Below are positions 1-9,742 of a stretch of DNA of 64,000 nt, piece after piece. The position numbers and the translations under genes are program-made. The DNA comes from a marine gamma proteobacterium HTCC2143 (GTDB lineage Bacteria; Pseudomonadota; Gammaproteobacteria; Pseudomonadales; Dasaniaceae). The stretch lies in the NCBI GenBank assembly GCA_000169075.1, contig AAVT01000008.1, positions 1 through 64,000 on the forward strand, given 5' to 3'. Numbering within the stretch: the first letter of the stretch is position 1; each line of letters begins with the position of its first letter. The notes beneath the pieces are model-generated. The model searched no databases, was not told the DNA's origin, and saw only the letters and a program-made list of their open reading frames with translations.

Positions 1-103
1 CAAAAATCTCCGTTTAATAAAAAATGGCGCATAGTAAAAACTCGGATTACTATAAAGCGCCTCTGAGAACACCGCGCTCTCGGTAGTAAGTTTACGGCTA
101 ACG

Positions 104-1138
104 CTACAGTCTGTCGGTTAGTAGTATACCGAAACCAATACGCTCTTGAGAAATATCATAATCAATCAAGCTTTCACCGTAACCGTTGAAATACTGTACG
201 TAACCTTTGATATTGTCATACAGCGGGAAGCTCCAGCCTAGCTCTACCGCGCCTTTGTTCTCTGAACGTAAATTGTTTCGCAACAGCATCGTCATCTCAT
301 GATTACCGCTGCGATAAGCCGCCGTGAAGTCAAAGTGACCCATATAGCTCTCGATATCGGGGTTGTCATCGCCATCGGTATCATCTGGGCCAATTTTTTT
401 GTCTTCGCGCAGGCGATACCAGGGTCTGAACGAAAAAGCAAAGTCATCTTTTTCATAAAGAAACGAGGTATAGACACGATTCCAGCTCCGCGATAACAAC
501 TGCGACCGACCATTAGACTCGTGTTCAATGCCGACGGTAAAACCGGTATTACCACCCATAGGATGCCAATCCAAACCCGCGACATAAAATACTTCCGGAT
601 GATAATTGGTTTCCCGGAACGGTGCCGAAATATTATTGGCATAAATCTGCCACCATGATTTAAGTGTAAAACCGAAATAGACCCCATCGCCCTCTAAAAA
701 TATGTCCTCGTTGTTCATAGGAACCTTCAAACTTATTTGTAACTTAGCTTCAGTCTGACTCAATTCATCCGTATATTTTTTTTCAGCAAAGTCGTAGGCA
801 TCGCGGTTGATTTTCGAGGTGTGACTCACGGGCAGCAGATAGTTTTGTCTATGCGCAATTAACGCAAATCGATTGTTCTGAAGTTTTCTTTCAGCTCTAA
901 TCCGATTGGATAGAGCGCCAGACTTTCTGGTGGGTGCAACAATTTCAACCGTATCAACCGGTGCGGATACGGTTAGATCCGCCGTCGAAGAGAGGGCAAG
1001 ACAGCGTGTTCTAATCTGACTGACAGTTTCCGATGATTTCGTATTACCCACAGCAGACAAAACGCACTGCTCATATGAGACATCATCAGCATTGGCGACT
1101 ATGCTCCCAATCAATAAAAAAAGTAACGCTACCCGCAT
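104..1138 (-). CDS. pldA: Outer membrane phospholipase A (OMPLA)
   Basis: Calcium-dependent beta-barrel phospholipase that removes phospholipids misplaced in the outer leaflet of the outer membrane. The C-terminal 200 residues match the family closely: YFGFTLKSWWQ, then EHESNGRS and SRSWNR, then NGYGESLIDYD near the end. By analogy with E. coli His142/Ser144/Asn156, the catalytic residues are His206, Ser208 and Asn220. A signal peptide ending near VANA is followed by an extension of over 100 residues with two cysteines, which makes the protein (344 aa) longer than the E. coli enzyme. I chose ATG 1138 because GAGGGG lies 8 bases upstream and it places the hydrophobic signal at the N-terminus; an in-frame start at 1165 is less likely. 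It is transcribed alone, and the upstream gene region ends in a terminator. Confidence 0.93.
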   Translation of the reverse strand: MRVALLFLLIGSIVANADDVSYEQCVLSAVGNTKSSETVSQIRTRCLALSSTADLTVSAPVDTVEIVAPTRKSGALSNRIRAERKLQNNRFALIAHRQNYLLPVSHTSKINRDAYDFAEKKYTDELSQTEAKLQISLKVPMNNEDIFLEGDGVYFGFTLKSWWQIYANNISAPFRETNYHPEVFYVAGLDWHPMGGNTGFTVGIEHESNGRSQLLSRSWNRVYTSFLYEKDDFAFSFRPWYRLREDKKIGPDDTDGDDNPDIESYMGHFDFTAAYRSGNHEMTMLLRNNLRSENKGAVELGWSFPLYDNIKGYVQYFNGYGESLIDYDISQERIGFGILLTDRL

Positions 1139-1264
1139 CCCTATTACCCCTCTTTGTATTTGCAATTGGTTAGTATGAACACATCGCTTCTCGATGAACA
1201 GCGCTATGCGGTCTACTCAGACCCTATGTTGTATGATGACAACGGCAATCCTTATCTGACTTAC

Positions 1265-1289
1265 AAAAAAGCCCGCATTAGCGGGCTTT
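1265..1289 (-). terminator. Rho-independent terminator of the first RND operon
   Basis: The stem AAGCCCGC/GCGGGCTT has a 4-base ATTA loop. Read on the minus strand it is followed by a run of six T. It lies 20 bases after the stop of the RND pump gene and separates that operon from pldA. Confidence 0.85.
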
Positions 1290-1308
1290 CCACGATGACG
1301 CCAGCGGT

Positions 1309-4300
1309 TTAAGGCTGTTGCTTTATTTTGAATAATACCGCGTACAGTGTCGGCACCACGATTAAGGTGAGGACTGTAGCAAAGCCTAAGCCCGCCATAA
1401 TAGTGATCGACATATTGACAAAAAACACATCACCGAGCAGTGGTATCAAACCAAGAATAGTAGTCGCCGCGGCCAATACTACCGGCCGCAGACGACTAAC
1501 AGCAGAATCCAAAATTGCTTCATACCCGTCTTTACCAGCGTCGATCTGCTGGTCTATTTCGTCGATTAAAACGATAGCATTCTTGATCAACAATCCCACC
1601 AACGACAGTGCGCCCAATATGGACATAAAATCGAATGCGCCGCCAGTTAGTAATAAACCGGCACTGATACCGACGATCGCCAAAGGCACCGTTAACCAAA
1701 TAATGGTTGGCTGACGTACTTTACCAAACAAGAAAATACTCGTCAGTATCATCAACAGAAAACCGGTGGGCAAGGCTCCAGCAAGCCCACTTTGTGCCTT
1801 CTGTGTATCTTCATACTCACCACCCCATGTCAGACTATAACCTGGAGGCAAATCCAACATATCGATATCAGCTCGCACACGCTCAAACAGCGGCCCCGCC
1901 GATTCAACGGTGGCATTACAGGAGGCAATAATCGTTTGAATGCGATCACGACCTCGCACCACTGCATTTTCCCAAGTCGTCTCGAAGCCGGATACTACCT
2001 GTGAAACCGGAACGGAACGGTTCAACGCTGGACTCCAGACCTGAATATCACGCAGGCTGTCGATATTGCCGCGCTCATTTTCTGATGCACGCAGCATAAT
2101 GGGCAGCAGTCGAATACCATCGCGATAGGTACCCACCGGCATGCCCTCGAAGGCATAACGTAGCGCTGCGCCCAAATCCTGTCGTGACACACCCAACTGA
2201 CGTCCAACCTGTTCATTGAAGACGGGGGTCACCACTTTAACGGGTTGTCGCCAGTCATCGCGGATTTCCTTGGATTCACTGTCGGCCCGCATGATCGCTT
2301 TGGCCTGCTCAGAGAGTTGGCGCAACACAGCGGGGTCAGGGCCATGAAAACGCGCCTCAATTTTACTGTCGCGGCCAGGACCTATACGTAAAGGCTTAAT
2401 AATGGGGTCGGTCCAGGGCAGTTCAGTACGCATATAACTATCGGTCTTTTCCCAGACCTCAGCGATCTGTTCAAGAGTTTCTGTTTGCACAATAATCTGC
2501 GCATAGGAACGGGAAGACTCCTTAGCGTCATAGACCAAAGTAAATCGTTGATGAGGCCCCCCAATCACCGACGTCGTCTGCACTACCCCGGGGAGACTGC
2601 GGATATAGTCTGAAATCTGTAACGTATCAACACGAGTCTTGCGTATATCACTACCCTCTGGCTCCCAGATATCGACAAAAAACATCGGCGTATTAGAGGC
2701 CGGAAAGAAGCCACTTTTCACATGACCGAAGCCAATTACCGCAGAGACAAACAGCGCGATAACAACACCCAAAGTGAGCCAGCGCCGATTAATTGCATGG
2801 CCAACCGCCCCCCGAAACAGCAGGAACATTTTTCCACCATAAGGATCTGCAGCAGCTCCGTCGCCACCACTCTTCAACATCAGCGCACACAGCAAGGGGG
2901 TCGAACTGATTGCAGTCAACCAAGAAAGGGACAAGGAAATCAAAATTACATAGAACAAAGAACTGGCGAATTCACCGGTAGAGTCTGGCGACAAACCGAT
3001 CGCAGAAAACGCGAGGATACCGATGGCAGTGCCCCCTAATAGCGCCCAGATAGTTTTACCGACCGCCTCCCCCGCAGCTTTAGCCGCGGACATGCCCGAC
3101 TGCATGCGCACCAACATACCTTCCGCCACCACAATGGCATTATCCACCAACATACCCAAAGCAATAACCAGAGCACCCAGTGAAATTCGCTGCAGCTCAA
3201 TCTCAAACAAGTCCATGAAAAACAGCGTGCCAGCAACGGTAATCAACAACACCGTGCCAATGATCATTCCCACCCTCAGGCCCATAAACAGTAACAGCAC
3301 GACGATAACAATGGCTACCGCCTGGCCTACACTGACAATAAATCCCGACACTGATTTATCAACCTCAGTGGGCTGGTCGTAGACCATATCAAACGTCATG
3401 CCGACCGGAACAATGGTCTGTAATTCGAGAGCGCGCTGGCGCATACGCTGCCCAACGGCGACCACATTTTCACCAGCTTGCATCGACACCCCCAGCGTTA
3501 AGCCGGGCTCACCGTTGACGTAATACATCTTGCGAGGGATTTCGTTATAAGCACGCGTTATCTCAGCGATGTCGCGCAGATAAATTAACTGCCGATTTGA
3601 GGAGCTGATCAGTACATCGCCAATTGCCTGCACCGACTGAAAGTCACCCGTTGGACTAATCCGCAGATAGTCATCTCCAACGGTGACGTTACCAGAATTA
3701 ACCACCACATTTTGTGATTCGAGCAATTGCATAATAGATTGGGGGGAGATACCCAACTCGGCCAGTCGTGACCGGGAAATATCAACGTAGACAACCTCTC
3801 TCTGCTCACCATCAATGGTGATTTTGCGGACGCCATCAACCTGAACCAACTCCTTTTTAAGCCGGTCAGCGGTATCCCAAAGATCCCTCCAGCTATACCC
3901 ATCACCGGTAATAACGGCATAAACGCCGAAGACATCACCGAAGTCATCAATCACCATCGGTTCATCAGCACCCGGGGGAAGGTTGGGCGCGACATCTTTA
4001 ATTTTACGACGCAACTCGTCGAAAATATTGGGAAAATCCTGTTGGCGGTATTTGTCCTTAAATTCAATGGTGATATCTGACAGACCAGGCCGAGACACCG
4101 ACATTTTAATTTGTTTTACCTGCTCGAGTTTCTGGATCGCATCTTCAATATGATACGTGAGCTCTTCCTGCACTTCACGCGCGGTGGCCCCGGGATAGCG
4201 AGTGACTACTTTAGCCATTTTGATGGTAAACGCCGGATCTTCGAGCTTACCCATGCCATCGAAGGCCATGAGCCCCCCGCCGACCATGATAATGATCAGC

Positions 4301-4347
4301 AGCCACGAAACCACTTTATTATTAACCGAATATTCGCCAATATTCAT
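1309..4347 (-). CDS. RND efflux transporter, inner membrane subunit
   Basis: Proton-driven multidrug exporter of the AcrB/HAE1 family (1012 aa, typical length). There is an N-terminal membrane helix, two large periplasmic loops, and two blocks of hydrophobic helices at about residues 335-545 and 855-1005. In the fourth helix the usual Asp-Asp proton-relay pair reads LVDNAIVV, so Asp402 is kept and the second Asp is Asn403. The helix-10 lysine is present in GLLIKNAIVLIDE. AAGGA precedes the ATG. It lies 58 bases downstream of its adaptor gene, so the two form one operon; no outer-membrane TolC-type partner is present. Substrates cannot be told from sequence. Confidence 0.93.
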   Translation of the reverse strand: MNIGEYSVNNKVVSWLLIIIMVGGGLMAFDGMGKLEDPAFTIKMAKVVTRYPGATAREVQEELTYHIEDAIQKLEQVKQIKMSVSRPGLSDITIEFKDKYRQQDFPNIFDELRRKIKDVAPNLPPGADEPMVIDDFGDVFGVYAVITGDGYSWRDLWDTADRLKKELVQVDGVRKITIDGEQREVVYVDISRSRLAELGISPQSIMQLLESQNVVVNSGNVTVGDDYLRISPTGDFQSVQAIGDVLISSSNRQLIYLRDIAEITRAYNEIPRKMYYVNGEPGLTLGVSMQAGENVVAVGQRMRQRALELQTIVPVGMTFDMVYDQPTEVDKSVSGFIVSVGQAVAIVIVVLLLFMGLRVGMIIGTVLLITVAGTLFFMDLFEIELQRISLGALVIALGMLVDNAIVVAEGMLVRMQSGMSAAKAAGEAVGKTIWALLGGTAIGILAFSAIGLSPDSTGEFASSLFYVILISLSLSWLTAISSTPLLCALMLKSGGDGAAADPYGGKMFLLFRGAVGHAINRRWLTLGVVIALFVSAVIGFGHVKSGFFPASNTPMFFVDIWEPEGSDIRKTRVDTLQISDYIRSLPGVVQTTSVIGGPHQRFTLVYDAKESSRSYAQIIVQTETLEQIAEVWEKTDSYMRTELPWTDPIIKPLRIGPGRDSKIEARFHGPDPAVLRQLSEQAKAIMRADSESKEIRDDWRQPVKVVTPVFNEQVGRQLGVSRQDLGAALRYAFEGMPVGTYRDGIRLLPIMLRASENERGNIDSLRDIQVWSPALNRSVPVSQVVSGFETTWENAVVRGRDRIQTIIASCNATVESAGPLFERVRADIDMLDLPPGYSLTWGGEYEDTQKAQSGLAGALPTGFLLMILTSIFLFGKVRQPTIIWLTVPLAIVGISAGLLLTGGAFDFMSILGALSLVGLLIKNAIVLIDEIDQQIDAGKDGYEAILDSAVSRLRPVVLAAATTILGLIPLLGDVFFVNMSITIMAGLGFATVLTLIVVPTLYAVLFKIKQQP

Positions 4348-4405
4348 AGTATTTGTTCCTTTACGAGACGGGAATTATTATGACAACTGTCTGTATCAAG
4401 CCCTA

Positions 4406-5515
4406 CTAGGCCGGATCATCCGCTCTCGGCACTGCCTGCTCTGATTGCATCATACGCGTGACCGCCATGCCCTCGGCCAAGTAGGATGCACCAACGCTGA
4501 CTATCTCTTCATCACCCTGCAGACCACTTTTGACTTCAATCCGGCTACCCGACATACGACCGATTTCAACCTGCCGACTACTTACTGTCATAGTTTCACT
4601 GTCGAGCACCCAGACCTGCGCCTTGAGCTCGCTCTCAGCAACGACTGCTCGGACAGGCACCCAGTGCACCACGGCGGTGTTCATTAACCGCGATAGGTCC
4701 AGTGCAACTGTGGCGGTCATACCCGGTAATACCGCAAAATTCTTGGGCGCAGCCATACCTAACGTCACCTGAAAGGTCTGAGTCTGCGAATCTGCCTTGG
4801 TTGATATTTCCTTTATCGTTAGTGGAAAACTGTCATCTTGACGTCCTTCAAAAGAGGCCTGCGCCTTGACCTTATCACGCCTGACCTGATCAGGAGCCGG
4901 GTTTAACATACGCACTAAGGTCTCCGGCAAAGAGATCTCAATTTCCAAGTCGCCATCACTTTGCAGACGAAAGATATTCTGGCCAGCAATGATTTCTTCA
5001 AAGTTTTCGATATGACGAACAGCAATACGACCGGTAAACGGCGCCTTCAACTCGGTGTAAGCCAGATCTTGCTCTGCTTGCGCAAGCGCCGCCGCCGACG
5101 TTTTCATTTTAGCTTCCATGCGATCATAGTCTAACCTGGAGATATTACCGTCTTCGACGAGCTCTTGAGCGCGTTCGAAGTTGCGGGCGGCATTATCGTT
5201 AGTCGCCACTCTATCCTTCAATGTAATGGCAAAATCTGTCGGGTCGAGTTTAGCCAGTAACTGCCCCTGCTCAACCAAGTCACCTTCTCTCACCAACAAC
5301 TGCTGGACGGAACCCGGCACCCGAAAAGCCAGCTCAGCACGTTGAGCCGCATCCACCACACCAGGGAAACTCCTGATAGCGGATGAATTCCCACCCTCCA
5401 CGGTAAAAATTTTTACCGGTCGAATCGCTGACTCAGTAACCGCTTGTTCCTGCTCACTGCAGGCGGTGATAACTAATACAGCGGCTATAAATCCCAGTTT
5501 TTTGCCCAATGACAT
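4406..5515 (-). CDS. RND efflux periplasmic adaptor lipoprotein
   Basis: Membrane-fusion subunit linking the downstream RND pump to an outer-membrane channel. The N-terminus is a lipoprotein signal with lipobox VITAC (Cys19 from the chosen start), so it should be anchored in the inner membrane. Then come the barrel-sandwich half-motif (ELAFRVPGSVQQLLVREGD), a coiled-coil hairpin around residues 95-145, the second half-motif (ELKAPFTGRIAVRHIE) and C-terminal beta domains. ATG 5515 is preceded by AAAGGAG at 8 bases and gives a clean signal peptide; a longer in-frame start at 5551 does not. Length is 369 aa, normal for the HlyD/AcrA family. Confidence 0.92.
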   Translation of the reverse strand: MSLGKKLGFIAAVLVITACSEQEQAVTESAIRPVKIFTVEGGNSSAIRSFPGVVDAAQRAELAFRVPGSVQQLLVREGDLVEQGQLLAKLDPTDFAITLKDRVATNDNAARNFERAQELVEDGNISRLDYDRMEAKMKTSAAALAQAEQDLAYTELKAPFTGRIAVRHIENFEEIIAGQNIFRLQSDGDLEIEISLPETLVRMLNPAPDQVRRDKVKAQASFEGRQDDSFPLTIKEISTKADSQTQTFQVTLGMAAPKNFAVLPGMTATVALDLSRLMNTAVVHWVPVRAVVAESELKAQVWVLDSETMTVSSRQVEIGRMSGSRIEVKSGLQGDEEIVSVGASYLAEGMAVTRMMQSEQAVPRADDPA

Positions 5516-5645
5516 GGAGTATCTCCTTTTAATTCTTAGTGGTCCGATCATAACAGCACAACGACAGGCTGCCTATCGATCACGCCTCGTATCACCGCAT
5601 AACGATCGAATAGCACAATGATATTGGCAGCGGATGTCCATGGAG

Positions 5646-7979
5646 CTAATTATTGATCACCAACGTTTTTTTCAAGTCTAAAGCCCCTGAAGAATTACCC
5701 ACTAGCAATTGATAGTTGCCGGCTACCGTCACCCATTGCTGTTTGGCTACATTCCAGGTGCTCAGAGGGTGGCTGGCGGATAAAGGATCGATCATCATGA
5801 TGACCGTCTTTTTTTCACCGGGATCAAGAACAACTTTCTCAAAGTTAATTAATCGCTTGGGCGGTTGATTTAATATCGGCGGGAGAGAAACATAAACCTG
5901 CGCAACCTCTGCCCCCCTTACTTTACCGGTATTTTCCACATCAACACTTACCGTGATGGGTATAGCGCCATTAGATACGCTGGGTGATACCGACAGTCTC
6001 GTCAGGGCAAAACTGGTGTAAGAAAGACCGTGACCAAACGGGAACCGCGGTGCAATATTGTTCGAATCATACCACCGATAGCCAATGTTCAGCCCCTCTG
6101 AATAGGTGACCGTTGGCCTGCCATCTACCTCCACGCCTGGGTATTGCATGGGCGTATTGGCGGGCCACTCGCCCTCATGCATTGGAAAAGTCACCGGCAG
6201 CTTACCCGACGGGTTGACGACGCCCATCAATAAATTTGCGACGATGTTGCCATCCTCTTGACCGGGAAACCATACTTCCAATACCGCCGGTATTTGATCG
6301 ATAAACGGCAGTAATGATGACGCGTTATCTTTTAGAATCAGCACGGTATTTTCGGCGTTGGCGGCCGTCACGGTAGTAATCATTTCGACCTGATTTTTAT
6401 TAATCAGTTTTGATCCAGCACTCATTGCCTGCAACGCATGGCCAACCCGATCGCCAGAGTCCAGCGATATCCCTGCACGATCATTACCTTCTTCTGCAAG
6501 GGTACCCGCCATAATCACAACGGCACCGGCAGACTGCGCGGCAACGACCGCCTCTTCGAGATTGCTGTTGTCTTCATTGACCACTATCAGCGTTACCTCG
6601 GCGGATGAGCCTATGGCTCTTAAGGTATTTTTCATGCCTTGCAATGGCTTCACGGTGTATAACGGAATCACATCTGAACTACCGCCACAACAGCCTGCAA
6701 CCGCAGTATCAGCATAAGTAGATTTACCAATAATGACGATACTTTTCACGGTCGCTGAAAAAGGTAATAGCCCATTATCATTTTTCAACAGCACAGCGGA
6801 CTGCTCACCAATTCGGCGAGCAATATTACCATTGCGATCTGCATCAATAGGGACCTGCACTAGGGGCCGATCGAAAATACCGAATTTGAACATTTGCTTG
6901 TAACGACGATACAGTGCCGTATTTATATCCGACATGGTCAGTTCACCGGCGTCGAGCGAGGCCTGTAAAGCCGCAGGTTTCCAATGAGTAACGGCACCAA
7001 ACTGAGGGAAGTCCATACCGGGCATTTCATGATCGGTACCCGACTTCATAGTCTTGGCAACATCGTGCACCGCATAAAAATCAGATTGTACATAACCGTC
7101 AAAGCCCCACTGTCCCCGCAAGATATCCGTAAGAATATGCTTGTTAGAACACATCCCCTCACCATTTACGGTGTTGTATGAACACATCATCGAGGCCACT
7201 TCACCCTGCTTTGCTGACATCTCGAAAGGGAGTAGATACAGCTCATGCAATACCTTGTCGTCAATAATTTCATTGAGGGTCATGCGGTTAGTTTCTTGGT
7301 CATTAGCGACCAGATGTTTGGCCATTGCGATAACCCCCTCCGCTTGAATAGCTTTTATCTCAGCCACCGCCAAGGTGCCGGTCAGGTAGGGGTCTTCGCC
7401 AAAATACTCAAAGTTGCGGCCTAAAGTTGGGTTTCGCGCTAAGTTCATGCCTGGCCCTTCCATCACGTGCAGGGCTAAGTTGTTCGACTCAACCCCAAGG
7501 ATCGTGCCAAATTGACTGGCCACTGCGCGGTCAAACGATGCAGCAATAGCCATTGCCGATGGCATTTGCGTCGCTTTCGCTGAATGCGGACTGGTTAAAA
7601 AGGACAGGGCATTATCGGGATTAGCGTATTCAGCAGGCACACAGTCGTTTTGGCCTACACCCACTGGACCATTGGTAATACGCAATGTTGGAATGGCCAA
7701 TTCCGGTAGTCCCGGCACATGACGAGCACCAAAACACTGAGGCAGCTCCGGTACCTGCCCTGCTGCTCCCACCAACTGCTGAAACTTTTGGGCGTTGGTC
7801 ATCGCAGTCAGTAATTGCTGGCTGCGAACCTCAGCGGAGCTGGTTTTATTCAACCAGGGTTGCGGATTGGTTTCGCTAGCAACACGTTCTGCACCCATCG
7901 CCAAAACCGCCACCAGCATTAAACTAAGCCCGAAGCTGCTACAAATAGAAGGGCATGACGTACGGGATGGTATTATCAT
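5646..7979 (-). CDS. Exported family GH3 beta-glucosidase/xylosidase
   Basis: Glycoside hydrolase family 3 enzyme (777 aa) predicted to release terminal beta-linked sugars outside the cytoplasm. The usual layout is visible: an N-terminal barrel with ARNPTLGRNFEYFGEDPYL, the KH pair in AMAKHLVAND, and SYNTVNG. The likely nucleophile is Asp300 in VQSDFYAVHD. A C-terminal alpha/beta domain and a fibronectin-III-like tail with ENTGKVRGAEVAQVY follow. The first ~35 residues form a signal peptide. ATG 7979 has AGGAG upstream and was preferred over 8021. Gluco- versus xylo-specificity cannot be settled. It stands alone between an RND operon and divergent small genes. Confidence 0.9.
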   Translation of the reverse strand: MIIPSRTSCPSICSSFGLSLMLVAVLAMGAERVASETNPQPWLNKTSSAEVRSQQLLTAMTNAQKFQQLVGAAGQVPELPQCFGARHVPGLPELAIPTLRITNGPVGVGQNDCVPAEYANPDNALSFLTSPHSAKATQMPSAMAIAASFDRAVASQFGTILGVESNNLALHVMEGPGMNLARNPTLGRNFEYFGEDPYLTGTLAVAEIKAIQAEGVIAMAKHLVANDQETNRMTLNEIIDDKVLHELYLLPFEMSAKQGEVASMMCSYNTVNGEGMCSNKHILTDILRGQWGFDGYVQSDFYAVHDVAKTMKSGTDHEMPGMDFPQFGAVTHWKPAALQASLDAGELTMSDINTALYRRYKQMFKFGIFDRPLVQVPIDADRNGNIARRIGEQSAVLLKNDNGLLPFSATVKSIVIIGKSTYADTAVAGCCGGSSDVIPLYTVKPLQGMKNTLRAIGSSAEVTLIVVNEDNSNLEEAVVAAQSAGAVVIMAGTLAEEGNDRAGISLDSGDRVGHALQAMSAGSKLINKNQVEMITTVTAANAENTVLILKDNASSLLPFIDQIPAVLEVWFPGQEDGNIVANLLMGVVNPSGKLPVTFPMHEGEWPANTPMQYPGVEVDGRPTVTYSEGLNIGYRWYDSNNIAPRFPFGHGLSYTSFALTRLSVSPSVSNGAIPITVSVDVENTGKVRGAEVAQVYVSLPPILNQPPKRLINFEKVVLDPGEKKTVIMMIDPLSASHPLSTWNVAKQQWVTVAGNYQLLVGNSSGALDLKKTLVINN

Positions 7980-8268
7980 GGAATGCGCTCCTGAGTTGCC
8001 GGATTGAGGCTGAAAGCGCACAAAATCTCGGCGTTAGTCGTTTTGTTATCGTGCCTGATCTGCGAATACTGACACTGCAGGATAGAACCGGCAAGTTATT
8101 GCGATTGAGGTCTGTTTGCACCAAAGTAAACTAATCAGCAATGACTTGCCGCTCAACGCGAAGCACTGCTACCGGCAACATTTTCTGCCTATAGTATCCA
8201 ACATTCTAATCGTGACAAAACCGAAGGTACGCCTTAGACTAGTTGACACGTAAAGAGAACATCGATAA

Positions 8269-8961
8269 ATGGAGAACATGGTGAAAAAAACAATCAGCAA
8301 CATAGCCTGGCTAGTCCTTATTGCCTGCAGCCTCCCACTTTCAGTTAATGCCGAGCAAGACAAACCGCCGGAGACTTCGTATGACGGCCTGGTCATGGTC
8401 AAGCAGAGTAAAAGCAGTGTTGTGTATAGCAAAGCGGATGCTGATTTTTCTGAGTACGACAAGATCCTGTTACTCCCCAGCGAAGTGGCATTTAAGAAAA
8501 ACTGGCGCAGGGACTATAACCGCAGCCAAATTTCTACGGTAGACCGGGTAAGAGAGAGTGATGTAACACGGATAAAATCTCGGGTTGCCAAACTTTTTGA
8601 TGAAACTTTCTCTGACGAACTTTCATCCATTGAAGGCTTTACTTTGGTCACAGAGCCAGTCCCTAACGCTCTGATTCTAAGACCGTCAGTATTAGATCTT
8701 GACGTCAATGCTCCCGATATCAATAGTATGAATCGCTCACGGGTCTATACCCGAACCGCCGGCCAAGGTACCCTTTTGCTAGAGGTTTACGATGCAGTTA
8801 GCGGTGAGATCTTGGCGCGCGTTGTCGACGTCAGACAGACCCGCGATAATGGTTTTCATTCCTGGGCCTCCAAGCCCAGAAATAACGCAGACGCTAAGGC
8901 ACTTGTAAGAAAGTGGGCAAGCAAATTGAGTAGTAAACTGTTAGAGATCCATCAACCATGA
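8269..8961 (+). CDS. DUF3313-type exported protein
   Basis: Exported protein of 230 aa of unknown function. A hydrophobic signal (IAWLVLIACSLPLSVNA) is followed by a single domain with features of the DUF3313 family: YDGLVMVKQ, YDKILLLP, and the alternating strand/helix region TLLLEVYDAVSGEILARVVD. Such proteins are usually small envelope proteins. Starts at 8269 and at 8278 are both possible, and neither has a strong ribosome site. Its stop overlaps the start of the next gene by 4 bases, so the two are translationally coupled and probably work together. Confidence 0.72.
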   Translation: MENMVKKTISNIAWLVLIACSLPLSVNAEQDKPPETSYDGLVMVKQSKSSVVYSKADADFSEYDKILLLPSEVAFKKNWRRDYNRSQISTVDRVRESDVTRIKSRVAKLFDETFSDELSSIEGFTLVTEPVPNALILRPSVLDLDVNAPDINSMNRSRVYTRTAGQGTLLLEVYDAVSGEILARVVDVRQTRDNGFHSWASKPRNNADAKALVRKWASKLSSKLLEIHQP

Positions 8962-9590
8962 AGAGGCGGATTTTAAATGTAGTAGCCATTGCCTTAACGA
9001 TGGGTTTTGCGCAGGTCTCTTCCGCTGGCGTTTTAGATTTCCTTTATGATTCAATACTGGCAAAGTTCAGCCCTGAAGAAATCGTTTCGTTCAAAGCCGC
9101 CATCAATAAATCTCTGAATACAGCCCCCGATAAAAAAGTGATTACCTGGCATTCAGATACCAGCCTGCTTAGTGGAAAAATTCTTCCGAAGCTCAGCTAC
9201 TCAAATGACGGCGTACCGTGCCGGCGCACGCTATTTTTATTATCAGAAAACGGACAGAGAAAAGCGCACTACCGCTTTGATATATGCCAAGTCGATGCAG
9301 AATGGCAAGTCATGCAGTCCCCTGTTTCAAAGTTTGAAAAAGCAGAAGTTGTAGCGCTTCAAGACGTTCTTGTATCGGTACTCAACCAAACAGATTTTAA
9401 CCAATCCAAGGCCTGGAGCAATGGCAAGAGTGGTAACTCGGCAACGATAACAACGCTAACGACAGAAAAAAATAGTTGCCGTGAGGTAGCCATCAATTTG
9501 ACCGCGAGCAATAATCGCTCATCCAGTGGCACTTATCTTTTTTGCAGAGAAAACGATGGTAGCTGGAAACGGCAGCTATCAGAGAAGTGA
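8958..9590 (+). CDS. Hypothetical exported protein
   Basis: A 210-aa protein I do not recognise. It begins with a signal peptide (ALTMGFAQVSSAG). The mature part has three cysteines, in VPCRRTLF, FDICQVDAEWQV and KNSCREVAIN, plus one near the end in YLFCREND. The pattern of two similar halves (Cys, a strand, then WQV or WKRQL) suggests a duplicated beta-rich fold, possibly with disulfides. It overlaps the preceding DUF3313 gene by ATGA, which argues that the two products are used together in the envelope. Confidence 0.65.
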   Translation: MKRRILNVVAIALTMGFAQVSSAGVLDFLYDSILAKFSPEEIVSFKAAINKSLNTAPDKKVITWHSDTSLLSGKILPKLSYSNDGVPCRRTLFLLSENGQRKAHYRFDICQVDAEWQVMQSPVSKFEKAEVVALQDVLVSVLNQTDFNQSKAWSNGKSGNSATITTLTTEKNSCREVAINLTASNNRSSSGTYLFCRENDGSWKRQLSEK

Positions 9591-9642
9591 TATTCCACTT
9601 CCAGCAGCGTCTCTGTAATCAGTCGAAGCATTAACAACCTAG

Positions 9643-9670
9643 TTGTTGATTGTTTAGGCAACAAGTTTTT
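9643..9670 (+). terminator. Possible weak terminator after the two-gene unit
   Basis: TTGTTG and CAACAA form a 6-bp stem around a 10-base loop, followed by GTTTTTG. It lies 50 bases after the stop of the 210-aa gene and before the hydrolase gene. The stem is AT-rich and weak. Confidence 0.35.
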
Positions 9671-9742
9671 GTCGTGTCCGTTCCTCAATTTTAATAGCGG
9701 CGAACGACAGGAAATTTTTGACAGTCTTTAAGGAATCGGGAA

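Noticed and set aside
1175..1312. Short plus-strand open frame of 45 codons, with a protein-like middle (LYDDNGNPYLTYKKA)
   Set aside because: No ribosome site, its 3' part is the terminator hairpin of the opposite-strand operon, and I know no family. Left as a curiosity.
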